Shown: piece after piece, positions 9,484 to 20,500 of the stretch
Position numbering within the stretch: the first letter of the stretch is position 1
Layout: each line of letters begins with the position of its first letter
Assembly (NCBI RefSeq): GCF_007752135.1
Contig: NZ_CP036298.1
Coordinates: 6,688,501-6,752,500, forward strand
Source of the DNA: Aureliella helgolandensis
GTDB taxonomy: Bacteria; Planctomycetota; Planctomycetia; Pirellulales; Pirellulaceae
Direction: 5' to 3'
DNA length: 64,000 nucleotides
Position numbers and translations under genes: made by a program
Notes under the pieces: model-generated
Seen by the model: the letters and a program-made list of their open reading frames with translations, nothing else
Database searches by the model: none
Told to the model about the DNA's origin: nothing

Positions 9484-11396
9484 TGTGCGGTTTTGTAGGT
9501 GTATGCTCATTCTCAGAAGATACGCGTCAATGGCTTGCACAATTGGAGCGAGCTAACTCCCTGCTTTCGCACAGAGGTCCAGATGATGCAAGTTACTTTG
9601 AATCACTCAAATGCAGCTTCGGATTCAGGCGTCTAAAGATAATTGACCTTTCAGACAAAGGCAGACAGCCATTTTCAGATGCAAGAGGCGTGCACACTCT
9701 CGTCTTCAATGGAGAAATTTATAACTATCTGGAATTACGTGAAGAGCTTGTTGCCAAGGGGCACCATTTTGAAACGGCATCTGACACAGAAGTACTGCTG
9801 AAGGGATTGATCGAGTGGGGCGAGGATTGCCTTAACAAGCTAAATGGCATGTTTGCATTTTGTTGGTGGGATAGCGAAAAAAGCCAACTCATGCTTGCGA
9901 GAGACAGATTTGGTGAGAAACCACTGTTTTACCGCCGCACCAAGAATGGACTAATTTTCGCAAGCGAGATCAAGGGACTTTTCCCCTTAATGGAGACTCC
10001 GGCGGAGCCTAACCAGGACGCGATTTACTCTTATCTTGAGCATGGAGACCTGGACATCGCGCCGCACACATTTTTTGAGAACATCTACTCAGTTTTACCG
10101 GCGCACCGAATTGTCGCGAACAAGTCTGGTTTCACAGAGGCAGCTTATTGGAAATTACGGGCGTATTCTACGCACCATCAGCGACCAAGTGAACAGTTTC
10201 GTGAATTATTTCTTAGCTCTCTTAAATTGCGAACTCGGAGTGATGTTCCGGTGGGAACCTGCCTATCTGGAGGGCTAGATTCGAGCGCAATTGTCTGTGG
10301 ATTAAGTCACTTGGAAGACAACAAGATTATTTCAAGTACATCACGGAAGACGTTTTCGGCGTGCTATCAACAGTACGACGAAAGACCTCAGATTCGAGCA
10401 GTTGTAAAACAGTCAAAATCTCAATGTTTTATGACAACGCCGGTCCCAAGGGGAGTTACAGATCTGGCTGCATTGATTGGATTTCATGATGAACCGTTTC
10501 ACAGTTTTGCAGCGTTTGCATCTTACTCGGTAATGAAACTTGCGAGTGAGAATGGAGTTAAGGTTGTTCTAAACGGGCAGGGAGCAGATGAGTCGCTGGC
10601 AGGCTATGGCGCCTATGTGACTCCCTACTTGATTGACACATTTTTCAGCAGAGGGCCGTTGCAGGCCTACCGTGCAGCTCGCGGCGCGCGTGCAGTTTCT
10701 CGTTCAACAGTACGAAGCCTGTTGTGGGATTCCGCAAAACTCTCGGTACGTTCCTACTTGGGCCCAAAACTTCGGGATCTCGGAATCACGGGCAAACCAA
10801 GTCAGAGCAAATGCTACCAACTAACTCAAGAGAGTTTTGCATCCACTGCAACGAGATTGCAGCCCCTCAACCTCCAGCGCGTAAATAGCCATTTGAAGCA
10901 GCAACTTCAAGCATCCCTATTCATTGCAAAGCTCCCCATATATCTTCGAGTTGAAGATCGCAACTCGATGGCGAATTCCATAGAAAGTCGATTGCCGTTC
11001 CTCGATCATAGATTAGTCGAATTCGTTTTCACCGTCCCTCCTTGGCAATTCATGAATGACGGAAAAAATAAAAGGTTGCTTCGAGATGGAATGGCGGACA
11101 TACTCCCTAGCAAAGTCCTAGATCGAAAAGACAAGTTCGGATTCCCAATCCCACAAAGTGATTGGCTGTTCAGTCTATTCCGTGATGAAGTTGAAGAACT
11201 ATTAGCCAACCTATCTACAGAGATGAGGTCTATTCTCCAATCCGATGCCCTGCTTCCATTGTATCGAGAACACATAGCTCACTTACATGGTAAGCGAGAC
11301 AAAGGCGGACCAAGCCAGTTTTGGTTTCGAGTCATTTCACTCGAACTATGGTTTCGGCATGTCGAATTACTGAAGAGCTACTGCTATGCCACATAG
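9483..11396 (+). CDS. asnB: Glutamine-hydrolysing asparagine synthase-type amidotransferase
   Basis: 637 residues. MCGFVG at the N-terminus exposes the Cys2 nucleophile of class II glutamine amidotransferases; RGPDD (31-35), FNGEIYNY (75-82) and the Glu/Asp-rich ammonia-site residues follow. The synthase domain has the ATP-pyrophosphatase loop SGGLDSS at 262-268. Length and layout match AsnB. In exopolysaccharide and O-antigen clusters such proteins often amidate uronic acids (WbpS-like) rather than make asparagine, and exosortase loci carry a dedicated AsnB subfamily. Sugar amidation is therefore the likely role, by context. It is translationally coupled to the flippase. Confidence 0.9.
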   Translation: MCGFVGVCSFSEDTRQWLAQLERANSLLSHRGPDDASYFESLKCSFGFRRLKIIDLSDKGRQPFSDARGVHTLVFNGEIYNYLELREELVAKGHHFETASDTEVLLKGLIEWGEDCLNKLNGMFAFCWWDSEKSQLMLARDRFGEKPLFYRRTKNGLIFASEIKGLFPLMETPAEPNQDAIYSYLEHGDLDIAPHTFFENIYSVLPAHRIVANKSGFTEAAYWKLRAYSTHHQRPSEQFRELFLSSLKLRTRSDVPVGTCLSGGLDSSAIVCGLSHLEDNKIISSTSRKTFSACYQQYDERPQIRAVVKQSKSQCFMTTPVPRGVTDLAALIGFHDEPFHSFAAFASYSVMKLASENGVKVVLNGQGADESLAGYGAYVTPYLIDTFFSRGPLQAYRAARGARAVSRSTVRSLLWDSAKLSVRSYLGPKLRDLGITGKPSQSKCYQLTQESFASTATRLQPLNLQRVNSHLKQQLQASLFIAKLPIYLRVEDRNSMANSIESRLPFLDHRLVEFVFTVPPWQFMNDGKNKRLLRDGMADILPSKVLDRKDKFGFPIPQSDWLFSLFRDEVEELLANLSTEMRSILQSDALLPLYREHIAHLHGKRDKGGPSQFWFRVISLELWFRHVELLKSYCYAT

Positions 11397-11466
11397 AGCA
11401 CGTAGAATCCAAAGGCTTGTCTTAAACGAATGCGCGTTGAGCTAATTGTAATATAGATAGTTGAAA

Positions 11467-11520
11467 AGTTGCACAGACGCGGTATACGCCCCCATTCGCT
11501 CCCCCAGCTGCTGTGCAACT
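11467..11520. other. Inverted repeat between asnB and the next glycosyltransferase
   Basis: Perfect 10-bp arms AGTTGCACAG (11467-11476) and CTGTGCAACT (11511-11520) enclose a 34-nt C-rich loop. There is no T tract, so a classical terminator is unlikely; it could be a regulatory or RNA-processing structure, or chance. Confidence 0.35.
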
Positions 11521-11582
11521 ATCAAATGTGAACGCGATCTAACTAGAACCGATATGACGCATTTTTTTGCCTGAGTGCTCAT

Positions 11583-12698
11583 TTGATCAATTTAAAAATC
11601 ATCTCACGCAAGTCATCATTGCTAAAAACTCGTGTGCCATCACGAGTATTCTATCCATACGCATTATGTGGCCGCGCATTGAAGTCTATCGGAATACAAA
11701 CAAGTTTTTCTTATAGTTTAGCGCAGTCCCTTCCCTCGAAAATAACGATGATCGAGTGCAAGCTCTTTCAAGGGAAACCGCTCGCAGAGAAACTTCGCTC
11801 TCTGGAGGAATTGCGAAAACACACGGACAAAATAATTTGGATTGACAATCGCGACAGCGCTGGCAATACCGAATTCGAAGTTCTCCCCTTGGTCGATGCC
11901 TATTGGAAAGGCCAACTCTATTCGGACTTAGAAGTCTACAACCGCGAATTGATCTGCAACCGTCTCCATTCCGATTTCTTCGTGCGGCATTATGGGATCG
12001 ACGACCTTCAATTCACCCCCGGAGTACCGCTCCCGGCTTCCCCCGAAGAACGCCACAAAATAGAGCTCGGGTGGAACGTTGGTTTTGGGAACTACTTGAA
12101 TCTGGGTAGTGTTGAAGAAATGCTAAAGCTCTACATTCTAAAAACCGCACCACTTCCAAGATTCATCGATGCATGCAGCCCTAGAGATATTGATGTGCAT
12201 TGTCGTTTTAGAGGCGGTGGCGAACCAGTCTACCAACGACACCGTGCCGATATGCGGCAGCGCATAAGCGACATGCCGATTGAATCTACCAGTGAAACCC
12301 CAGTGCCGCGAAAGCAGTTTGTGCAAGAAATGCGGCGTGCTAAGATCGTCGTCAGCCCCTTTGGATGGGGTGAAATATGCTACCGCGATTTTGAAGCAGT
12401 ACTCAATGGTGCCTGCTTGGTCAAACCCAGCGTGTCCCATCTTTCGACCTGGCCCAACATTTTTCATGAGCACGAATCCTACGTTCCCGTTCGATGGGAT
12501 CTAGCCGATTTAAGCGATACCATACGCGAATTGCTCGACGATTCCGACCGCAGACTGCAGATTGCCCAATCTGCTCAAGCAACTCTGCAAGAGGTCTATA
12601 GCGAACGAGGGCTAGCGAATTTCACGAACCTTCAAAGTGATCGCCTCACTGCGTTGATTCACAAAACCACGACCGACCGGAGTATTCTCCCTAGATGA
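11583..12698 (+). CDS. Exostosin-like glycosyltransferase
   Basis: 371 residues from a TTG start (an ATG at 11748 is possible but would remove conserved-looking N-terminal sequence). The C-terminal half has the signature of exostosin/GT47-like and related GT-B transferases: KIVVSPFGWGEICYRDFEA followed by a CLVKP strand, where the Glu residues contact the nucleotide sugar. The donor and acceptor cannot be told. Its last four bases overlap the start of the next gene (ATGA), so it is translationally coupled to the putative polymerase. Confidence 0.7.
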   Translation: MINLKIISRKSSLLKTRVPSRVFYPYALCGRALKSIGIQTSFSYSLAQSLPSKITMIECKLFQGKPLAEKLRSLEELRKHTDKIIWIDNRDSAGNTEFEVLPLVDAYWKGQLYSDLEVYNRELICNRLHSDFFVRHYGIDDLQFTPGVPLPASPEERHKIELGWNVGFGNYLNLGSVEEMLKLYILKTAPLPRFIDACSPRDIDVHCRFRGGGEPVYQRHRADMRQRISDMPIESTSETPVPRKQFVQEMRRAKIVVSPFGWGEICYRDFEAVLNGACLVKPSVSHLSTWPNIFHEHESYVPVRWDLADLSDTIRELLDDSDRRLQIAQSAQATLQEVYSERGLANFTNLQSDRLTALIHKTTTDRSILPR

Positions 12699-14020
12699 AC
12701 TTGACCGCTCTTGTCTGGTTTGCTTGTTTCGTTGGGTTGTCGCTGGCTTCCTTACGACGCCCAATCTATGCATCTCTTGCCAACTCCATGGTCTTTTTTG
12801 CAAGTCCCGCCTTCTGGTGGTTTGGTGGAGGCATGCTGCGTTCGATGACTCTGCGTTGGAGCTTGGTATCCGCCTGCGTAATGATTATTGCCAACGTGAT
12901 CCATTGGAATTCACGAAGAGAGTCGACCGATGCCTCCAAGCGCCTACTGTTCCTCTTCGGTGCAATTGCGATCAACGCCTTTTTCGTCAACGCGATGTTG
13001 GCAGATTACCCTCCCGAAAGCAGCAAAGTGTTCGACATTTTGTGGAAGGGCTGCTTGGCGTCCGCATTGTTGTTATTCAGTATACGAACGGAGCAGGATG
13101 TTGAGCTGTTTCTCTTCTCCATTGTCCTAGGCTGTGGCTTTGTCGGGTACGAAGTGGTTTTTGCGGGACAAGGTTCCATTGAACGAGGAAGACTTGAGGG
13201 ATTTAGCTTTCCAGGTGCTCAGGGTGCAAATGGAGGATCTGCCGTACTATCGCTCGGTCTCCCCCTCGCCGGTTATTTTATTATTTCAATGCGAAATCAG
13301 TTCTACGCCATCGCATCACTCCTGTGTGCTCCTCTAATTCTTGAGACAATTCTGAGATGCAATAGCCGTGGAGCTTATCTGGGGCTGATCGCTGCAGGTA
13401 TTACCATCTTAGCTTTGGCGCGGGGAGCGGCCCGCAAGCGTGCCATTATTCTATGCACACTTGGAGTAGTTGCCGTTCTAACCATGGCGCAGAACGATGC
13501 CATTTGGGAGCGTTTCAATTCCATCTTTGCATCCGAAGAAGAACGAGATGGTTCTGCTAGTGAGCGACTGCTCTATTGGAAGGCCGCCCTCCATATGATT
13601 GGCGATTATCCATTGGGATCTGGCGGAGAGGCGGCTTTCACAAGTCCACGCGGTGTAGAATACATCCGACATTTTCGCCCCGAATTCCGCTCCGTCCATA
13701 ATGGTCCACTCGATATCGCTGCAGGCTGGGGAATCCAAGGCTTGCTACTGCTCCTAACTGCAATTGCAAGTAGTACGTGGCTAGCGGTACGAACTGCTTT
13801 TCATTACTCCCACGCGGGAGATTCCAATCGCGCTTTGCTGGGAGTCGTATTGCTAGCGGTAGTCGTAGACCAATTTGTGTGCGCCTTCTTCACCAGTGTT
13901 CTTGACGGTGAATGGTTTCTATGGCTGGCGGTATGCTGCACCGCCTTTGCGGGAATAGCTATGGATCCATCGAATCTAGAAGAAGAGCTAGAAACGCCAG
14001 CGGAGAAGGGCATCCCGTAG
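12695..14020 (+). CDS. O-antigen ligase / Wzy polymerase-like membrane protein
   Basis: 441 residues, about 10-12 hydrophobic helices and a large extracytoplasmic loop at about residues 265-345 that contains the ERLLYWKAAL and GSGGEAAF segments. The motif RCNSRGAYLGL and the following loop fit the Wzy_C/WaaL superfamily, which polymerises or ligates undecaprenyl-linked glycans in the periplasm. Between a flippase and many glycosyltransferases, polymerase is the likelier role. It overlaps the preceding gene by ATGA. A gap of about 270 bp with no recognised gene follows. Confidence 0.8.
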   Translation: MNLTALVWFACFVGLSLASLRRPIYASLANSMVFFASPAFWWFGGGMLRSMTLRWSLVSACVMIIANVIHWNSRRESTDASKRLLFLFGAIAINAFFVNAMLADYPPESSKVFDILWKGCLASALLLFSIRTEQDVELFLFSIVLGCGFVGYEVVFAGQGSIERGRLEGFSFPGAQGANGGSAVLSLGLPLAGYFIISMRNQFYAIASLLCAPLILETILRCNSRGAYLGLIAAGITILALARGAARKRAIILCTLGVVAVLTMAQNDAIWERFNSIFASEEERDGSASERLLYWKAALHMIGDYPLGSGGEAAFTSPRGVEYIRHFRPEFRSVHNGPLDIAAGWGIQGLLLLLTAIASSTWLAVRTAFHYSHAGDSNRALLGVVLLAVVVDQFVCAFFTSVLDGEWFLWLAVCCTAFAGIAMDPSNLEEELETPAEKGIP

Positions 14021-14289
14021 TGCGCGCCGTTGCGTTCCATTATGGTGCCTATTTGGATTCAGTTGACTCTGTGAAGTAACGGTGCAAAAGGCAAGCAGAT
14101 CCGAACCTCCCCAAGATGCATTGGCTTCAGTCACTTGCGTTTCATATGCTGGTTCTCCCGGTCTTAATGCAATAGAGCATTGGCCTGTCAGCCCTCTACT
14201 GACACCTCGACGTCCCTCACGCATGCGCAGCCAGGCAGGCATGTTTCCCAGCCGCGGATGACTTCAGCCCTTCCAACTCCTATAGTTGC

Positions 14290-15687
14290 ATGTCCGAAAT
14301 CTCTCACTCAATCGTCCCCGTGAACTCCAACTCTCACCTTGCGATGATCGTCGCTTTCAATTTCCCGCCCTGTGCAAGTGCGGGAGTCCACCGAACACTC
14401 CGTTTCACTCGACTGCTCCGGGAGCGAGAGTGGAACTCGGTAATTCTTACCGCAACCCCCAATGCTGACTCACAGATTGACTCGAAGCTGTTGCAGCTTG
14501 TTCCAACCGGCATCGACGTCCAGCAAGTAGACCTAATTCGCATTGAAGAAGTCGTTAAAAACCGTTTGCGCAAGGCCTATCGCCGCCCGATGACGCAGGC
14601 GAAAAGCCAAACAACACGTCCTTGCGATGCTTCGTCTAAGGCCCCCTCCCGACGTATTGTTAGTTCAACCATATCGCGTCTTCGCAAGCAGATTACCGAA
14701 TTATGCTTTGCGATTCCTGACAATCGCATTGGTTGGAGAAAAAATGCGGTCGCTCGGGGGCTTGCAATTGTCGAACAGCAACAGCCGGCTGTCATCTATG
14801 CCACAGCTCCTCCATTCTCAACGCTAATGGTTGGACATGACATTGCGCGCCGCGCAAACTTACCGCTCGTACTTGACTTTCGTGATCCCTGGACGCGAGT
14901 GCCCTGGGGACCACGCAATAAATCCTGGCTGGCCAATCGCTGGGTGGCTCGGCTCGAAAGCCGTTGCGTTCACGCTGCCGCTGCAGTCATTCTGAACACC
15001 GAAGAATTGAGGCTCGACTTCGTGCACAGCTACCCCTCGATTCCGAGCGAGAAATTCGTCGCGATCCCCAATGGATTTGATCCAGAATTGCGGTCGCGCG
15101 TCGATTCGCATCTCCAAACTTTTGAGACGCTGCCTCCCCCCCAGCACGCTTTCCGTTTGCTTCACCCGGGTAGCCTCTATCGCAATCGTGATCCGCGGCC
15201 CATCGTCGACGCGATCGCGTTGCTCAAAAAACAAGGCATAACGATCATCCTGGAACAAGTCGGATATTGCGACCCAACCTTTGAACTAGAAAAATACGCT
15301 GCCGACCGCAACGTGGCCGAGCAGATTGAAATCAAGCCGCCGATTCCCCATGACGCCATGCTGCGACGAATGGCCGAAGTCGACGGATTCCTCCTGTTGC
15401 AACCAGAGACAGCTCTGCAAGTCCCCGGAAAACTCTACGAAATGTTGCTCTATCAAAAGCCGATTTTAGCCTTGTGCGTACCGGGAGCCGTGTCAAGGAT
15501 TATTCAGACCTTCTCGCTAGGCACGATCGCCGAAGCAGACGATGTCCAGGGCATTTCCACCGCACTTTCCAGCCTTGACCGATCGACCACCAACGGCGGG
15601 AAATGGGGGGAAGCTCAAGATCAATTCGATGGTCGCAAGCTGACGCACCAGTTGGCCGACCTATTCGACCGGGTTAGCCGGCGCTAA
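14290..15687 (+). CDS. GT-B glycosyltransferase (GT4-like)
   Basis: 465 residues. The N-terminal Rossmann-like half contains FNFPPCASAGVHRTLRF and, further on, YATAPPFSTL and LPLVLDFRDPW, features of GT4 enzymes of the WbuB-like type. The C-terminal half has HPGSLYRNRDPRPIV and the acceptor-side Q-P-E-T segment near VDGFLLLQPETALQVPGK. There is an internal basic insertion at about residues 95-135 of unclear role. It is cytoplasmic and probably adds one sugar to the lipid-linked unit. It lies 18 bp before the next glycosyltransferase. Confidence 0.8.
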   Translation: MSEISHSIVPVNSNSHLAMIVAFNFPPCASAGVHRTLRFTRLLREREWNSVILTATPNADSQIDSKLLQLVPTGIDVQQVDLIRIEEVVKNRLRKAYRRPMTQAKSQTTRPCDASSKAPSRRIVSSTISRLRKQITELCFAIPDNRIGWRKNAVARGLAIVEQQQPAVIYATAPPFSTLMVGHDIARRANLPLVLDFRDPWTRVPWGPRNKSWLANRWVARLESRCVHAAAAVILNTEELRLDFVHSYPSIPSEKFVAIPNGFDPELRSRVDSHLQTFETLPPPQHAFRLLHPGSLYRNRDPRPIVDAIALLKKQGITIILEQVGYCDPTFELEKYAADRNVAEQIEIKPPIPHDAMLRRMAEVDGFLLLQPETALQVPGKLYEMLLYQKPILALCVPGAVSRIIQTFSLGTIAEADDVQGISTALSSLDRSTTNGGKWGEAQDQFDGRKLTHQLADLFDRVSRR

Positions 15688-15704
15688 ACCAGACCTTGCA
15701 CATC

Positions 15705-16868
15705 ATGAACCATCCCACCGAAGTCAGCATGCCGACTCCGCCCCCAATAAAACGACCCGTTCGCTTCTTGCATATTTTCCCGGAATATGGCCGCGGCGGA
15801 GCAGAATTGCGAGTGACACGAACGATCAATTCCATGGGGCCAGGCGCTGGGCATATGGTGATGTCGATAAGCGGTCGTATGGAAGCAGCCACAACTTTAG
15901 ACAGGGCGTGTCAAGTAGAAGTCGTGTCCGGTCCACCCAAGCGCGGGCCAATACGCTTTCCAATCGACCTCTGGAAAGCTGTCCGAAAAATCAACCCCAA
16001 AGTGGTTTTGACCTACAACTGGGGCGCCACCGATGCCGTACTCGCGGCCAAGATTGCCCGTTTTCGCCCGGTGTTGCACAACGAGTGCGGCCTCTCGGCA
16101 GATGTGGATGGAAAGGGTTGGAGACGCCGCTGGATCCGTCGATTGCTGCTGCCGGGGTGCCATCGCGTCATTGTCACTTCGCATACGATTCGTGACCTTG
16201 CGCTGCAATATTATGGCGTTTCCGAAAAGCAGCTGACGTTTATTAAAACAGGCGTCGACGTCCATCGATTTTCACCAGGTCGCTCCCCACTGGTGCGGCA
16301 GAAGATTACTCAAGGAGACGAGTCCCTGGTCGTGTTCGGGTATATCGGAACGTTGCGACCAAGTAAGAATCTGCCCATGCTGCTGCGAGCCTTTGCTGCT
16401 GCGAACCAGCCGAATACGCGACTGGCGATTTTTGGCGATGGTCCCGAGCGCGAAAATTTGAAGGCACTCGCGCAAGATCTGGGAATTAGTTCCGCGGTCT
16501 ATTTCCATGGATACGTGGACGAACCCGAACACGCTTTCCGCGCCATCGACGTCAACGTCACCACTTCACGCTCCGAAGCAGCCTCCAATTCACTCCTAGA
16601 AGCCATGGCCACCGGATTGCCCGTCATAACCACCGATATTGCCGACAACCAACGGATGCTGGGAATCGACAATCGTGCGTTCGTTTACGCACACGAGGAT
16701 CTCGCCGGCTACACGACAGGGCTGCAGCGCATGGCAACTGAATTTGAATTGCGAATTGCACTAGGAAAAAAGAACCGAGCACACGTTTGCACCGAGTATC
16801 CGATTGAGCGTATGTACCGCGAATATGCAGAGTTGTGGAATTCCGCAGCAGAGTTGGCCCGTCACTAG
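15705..16868 (+). CDS. GT4-family glycosyltransferase
   Basis: About 387 residues. The C-terminal domain is classic GT4: YIGTLRPSKNLPMLLRAF, then FGDGPEREN, and the E-x7-E region SEAASNSLLEAMATGLPV. The N-terminal motif FPEYGRGGAELRV is the usual GT4 glycine-rich loop that ends in GGAE. ATG 15705 is preferred; a TTG nine bases upstream is possible. It follows the previous gene by 17 bp and closes the first run of glycosyltransferases before a repeat-filled gap. Confidence 0.85.
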   Translation: MNHPTEVSMPTPPPIKRPVRFLHIFPEYGRGGAELRVTRTINSMGPGAGHMVMSISGRMEAATTLDRACQVEVVSGPPKRGPIRFPIDLWKAVRKINPKVVLTYNWGATDAVLAAKIARFRPVLHNECGLSADVDGKGWRRRWIRRLLLPGCHRVIVTSHTIRDLALQYYGVSEKQLTFIKTGVDVHRFSPGRSPLVRQKITQGDESLVVFGYIGTLRPSKNLPMLLRAFAAANQPNTRLAIFGDGPERENLKALAQDLGISSAVYFHGYVDEPEHAFRAIDVNVTTSRSEAASNSLLEAMATGLPVITTDIADNQRMLGIDNRAFVYAHEDLAGYTTGLQRMATEFELRIALGKKNRAHVCTEYPIERMYREYAELWNSAAELARH

Positions 16869-16900
16869 AGCGGTGTTGCCCCCTCCGTCTCGAATGGGCC

Positions 16901-17300
16901 TGTCTGCATAGAAACCCGCGGCGTGAGCAAGGATAGATAATGGTCGCTACAGCATATTTTAGAATGCTACCCTCGCCATTTGAATAAAACACTTGCAACA
17001 CGACAAGCTGCCAACAGCCTCACTGAAACGCTCCCCGCCGCGTAACGCCAATGTCTGCATAGCAACCCGCCGCGTGAGCAAGAACAGATGATTGTCGCTA
17101 CAGTATATTTTAGAGTGCACCCTCGCCATTTGAATAAAACACTTGCAACACGACAAGCTGCCAACAGCCTCACTGAAACGCTCCCCACCGCATAACGCCA
17201 TTGTCTGAATAGCAACCCGCCGCGTGAGCAAGGACAGATGATTGCCACTACAGGGAAATCAGGTGTGCTACTTCCGTGTTAAAGCTAAAATCCCTCTTCG
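16901..17300. repeat. Tandem array of ~150-bp units (family A)
   Basis: Two full units (16901-17051 and 17052-17201) and a partial third (17202 to about 17300). Each opens with TGTCTGCATAG(C)AACCCGC followed by CGCGTGAGCAAG and carries AACACTTGCAACACGACAAG downstream. The third diverges after the core. The core is shared with dispersed family A. Open frames across it merely read through the repeat and are not genes. Confidence 0.9.
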
Positions 17301-17353
17301 ATCAACAAGCCGCGCAAGCAGTGAAAAGAAGCAGGCACTTGTCGACGCTGTTG

Positions 17354-17456
17354 CCCGGAAAAAGGTGTCCGACACCAAAAGCCGGAACGGCACTTTGGGT
17401 GCTTTGCACTTTTGGTGTCGGACACCTTTTTCCGAACGCTCGCTAAACCCTAATTC
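17354..17456 (+). repeat. Nested palindromic element, left copy
   Basis: Perfect 26-bp inverted arms at 17356-17381 and 17409-17434 around a 27-nt centre; each arm itself holds the dyad GGTGTC-C-GACACC. The outer end reads CGCTCGCTAAACCC then TAATTC. The reverse complement of the whole element is found at 20982-21085. It resembles REP/MITE-type elements mobilised in trans. Confidence 0.9.
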
Positions 17457-17545
17457 TTAGTGTTGACGATGCACTAGACGCTGCGCTGCGCATCCTTTTT
17501 CACTAAAAAACCAATCTTTGTACCACCTCCAGAATTGGCAAGTAT

Positions 17546-20500
17546 ATGTTCCTGCTAAAACAAGCCACCCACCGTATGCTGCTCCAACACGACGCAGCCA
17601 TTGGCCATCGCTTTGTCCCCAATCAAAATGCACGTCTGACCAATGAAGCGGGAGGCTTCTTCGTCAAGACGAATTCGAGTGGCTTTCGCTCCGATTTCGA
17701 GTTTACTCCGAAACGAGGCAAACGCCCTCGTTTTTTGATGTTTGGCGACTCTTATACCGCCGGAGACAATGTCTCGAATCGGGATCGCTTTTCGGATCAG
17801 TTAGCCAAATTGCACAATTGCGAAGTCTACAACTTTGGAATATCGGGCAGTGGCACTGATCAGCATTTGCTCGCCTTCCGTAAATACGCGCAACAGATCG
17901 AAGCCGATGCGATTGTCCTATGCGTCCAAATCGATAGCTTCCATCGGATCCAGACCCCCTTCCGCCCGTCCATCGATCGCGTCACTGGTGCGCAAGTTCG
18001 CGTTCCCAAACCCTATTTTGAATTGGTCGACGGAGAACTCCAACTCCGACAAGTTCCAGTTCCGATTGAACGCGAGGTTCATGACGATGCTAGTGACACT
18101 ACGTCAAGTAAACGCAACGACAACTTACTCGACAAGGTTCATGACCTCTACTCGCTGATTCCAGGCTTGAAGGAACTCCGCAATTCCTCCCTGCTGTCCG
18201 ATGCTGGATCTCGCTTGATCACGGAGTTCAAAAGAGTTCGAGGTCACCATCCCTATCCCGACATTTTGTCCGACCAAACGCCAGGCTGGCAATTGATGGA
18301 AGCCATTCTCAAGCAATTCATCAGCGAAGCCCAGCCATTGCCGGTTATCATCTTTCCTATTCCAACGCGAGACTTCTATCTGGTTGGCATGGAACCGGTG
18401 TATCAATCCTTGTTCCAACAGCTCGACGATCCGCAAAACAATGTCCACGTCGGAGACGTTTCAACGCTGCTTGCAAAACTTCCTTATCAGGAGCGGTTGA
18501 AGTTGAGTTTTGAGCAAGGGGGGCACTTTACGGAGTACGCCAACCGCCTAGTAGCCGAGCAGATGGATCGCTTTTTAACGGAACGCGACATTGCGGTATC
18601 TCCCTCCATACCGATCGAAGAGTCAGCCAGTCGGTCGCTAGCCGATTCAGGCGGACACCGCGAATCGTCCGAGGATCAATATGTGCTCGGCATCTCTTGC
18701 TTCTACCACAATTCTGCGGCCGCTCTGATCCGCAACGGAGAGATTGTGGCAGCCGCTGAAGAGGAGCGTTTTAGCCGTGTGAAAAACGATCGCCGATTTC
18801 CACACCAGGCCGTCAATTTCTGTCTGGAGCAGGGGGGGATTAATCAAGAGCAACTAGCTGCAGTGACCTTTTACGATGACTCCGCACTGACCTTCGAAAG
18901 AATCTTACACAGCTTGGCTGCCATTGACGAATCCTCCAGCCGCAAAATGTGGAAGACCATCGTCCCCGACTGGGCGCGCTCCAAGCTCCATTTCCCACAG
19001 CGTGTGCGGCAAGCCATGAACTTCCAAGGTCCCGTCTTGCAAGGAGATCACCATCGCTCGCATGCGGCCAGTTGTTTTTATCCATCACCGTTCGAAAGTG
19101 CGGCAATCATTACCATCGATGGTGTCGGTGAATGGGCCACGGCTTCCATTGGTCATGGGCAGGCTAACGAAATTCGCATGTTGCGCGAAATGACTTTTCC
19201 CAACTCCCTCGGCCTGCTCTATTCCGCCTTTACCCACTTCACTGGTTTCAAAGTGAATTCGGGGGAGTACAAGATGATGGGCTTGGCCCCCTACGGGGAA
19301 CCAATCTACACCCAGAAAATCCTGGACAACATTGTCGACTTGAAAGAGGATGGCTCGGTTGAACTGAACATGGAGTATTTTGCATTCCTGCGCGATGTGA
19401 GTACCACCTCAGAGAAGTTTGACGAACTCTTTGGCGGACCGCGTCGCGATCCCGAAAGCCGCATCACTCGCCGAGAGATGGACATCGCCCGTTCGATTCA
19501 GGACGTAACCGAAATGGCATTAATACGCATGGCTCGCCACGCGCGTGAATTGACTGGCGAAAAGAACCTCTGCTTGGCGGGCGGAGTCGCTCTGAATTGC
19601 GTGGCCAATGGAAAACTTTTGCGTGAAGGAGTTTTCGATCAGATCTGGATCCAGCCTGCGGCGGGAGATTCCGGATGCGCCTTGGGGGTCGCCCTCGATA
19701 CCTGGCACACGTACTACGGACAGAAGCGAGGTCCTCGTTCCCCGCTATCCGATCAAGGAGGATCCTACCTGGGCCCCGAGTTTTCGAGCGACGAAATTAG
19801 AGGCTATCTCGATACGCACGGCTACCCCTACCGAGAATTGGGAGAACCCGAGCGAGCGGCATACTTGTCGGCCGCATTGGCCGAGGGCAAAGTGGTCGGC
19901 CATTTCTCCGGTCGGCTTGAATTTGGCCCGCGTTCCCTGGGGGCACGATCCATCCTGGGTGACGTGCGCAATACCGAGATGCAAACGACCTTGAATCTGC
20001 GGATCAAATACCGCGAGTCCTTTCGGCCGTTTGCCCCAGCCGTACTACAAGAACGCATTGGCGACTACTTCGATTTGGACCGTGAGAGTCCCTACATGTT
20101 GTTGGTCGCGCCCGTTAAAAAAGAACGGCGAATTACGAAAGAGGTTGCTGCCCAAGGGAGTGGAGAGGATCTACTCCCCATTGTACGCCAGCTGAGGTCT
20201 GACATCCCAGCGGTCACTCACGTCGATTACTCGGCGCGCATTCAGTCTGTGCGCCGCGAGCACCATGCCCAATTCTATGACTTGATCAAACGCTTTGAAC
20301 AAGACACTGGATTTGGCATCCTTGTCAATACATCCTTCAATGTGCGTGGCGAGCCGATCGTCTGCACCCCATACGACGCCTACCGTTGCTTTATGCGAAC
20401 CGAAATGGATATTCTAGCATTGGGTAACTGTATCCTGGTGAAATCCGAACAACCCCAGTGGCCTGAAGGAATGGGGGAAGGACTGGAGAATGAGGATGTT

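Noticed and set aside
16959-17248. Overlapping minus-strand frames of about 90 codons in the 150-bp tandem array
   Set aside because: They translate repeat units in two frames, giving internally duplicated peptides without a family; the array is non-coding.
16901-17300. Possible CRISPR array
   Set aside because: Units are about 150 bp and conserved across their whole length, with no short repeats separated by variable spacers and no cas gene nearby.
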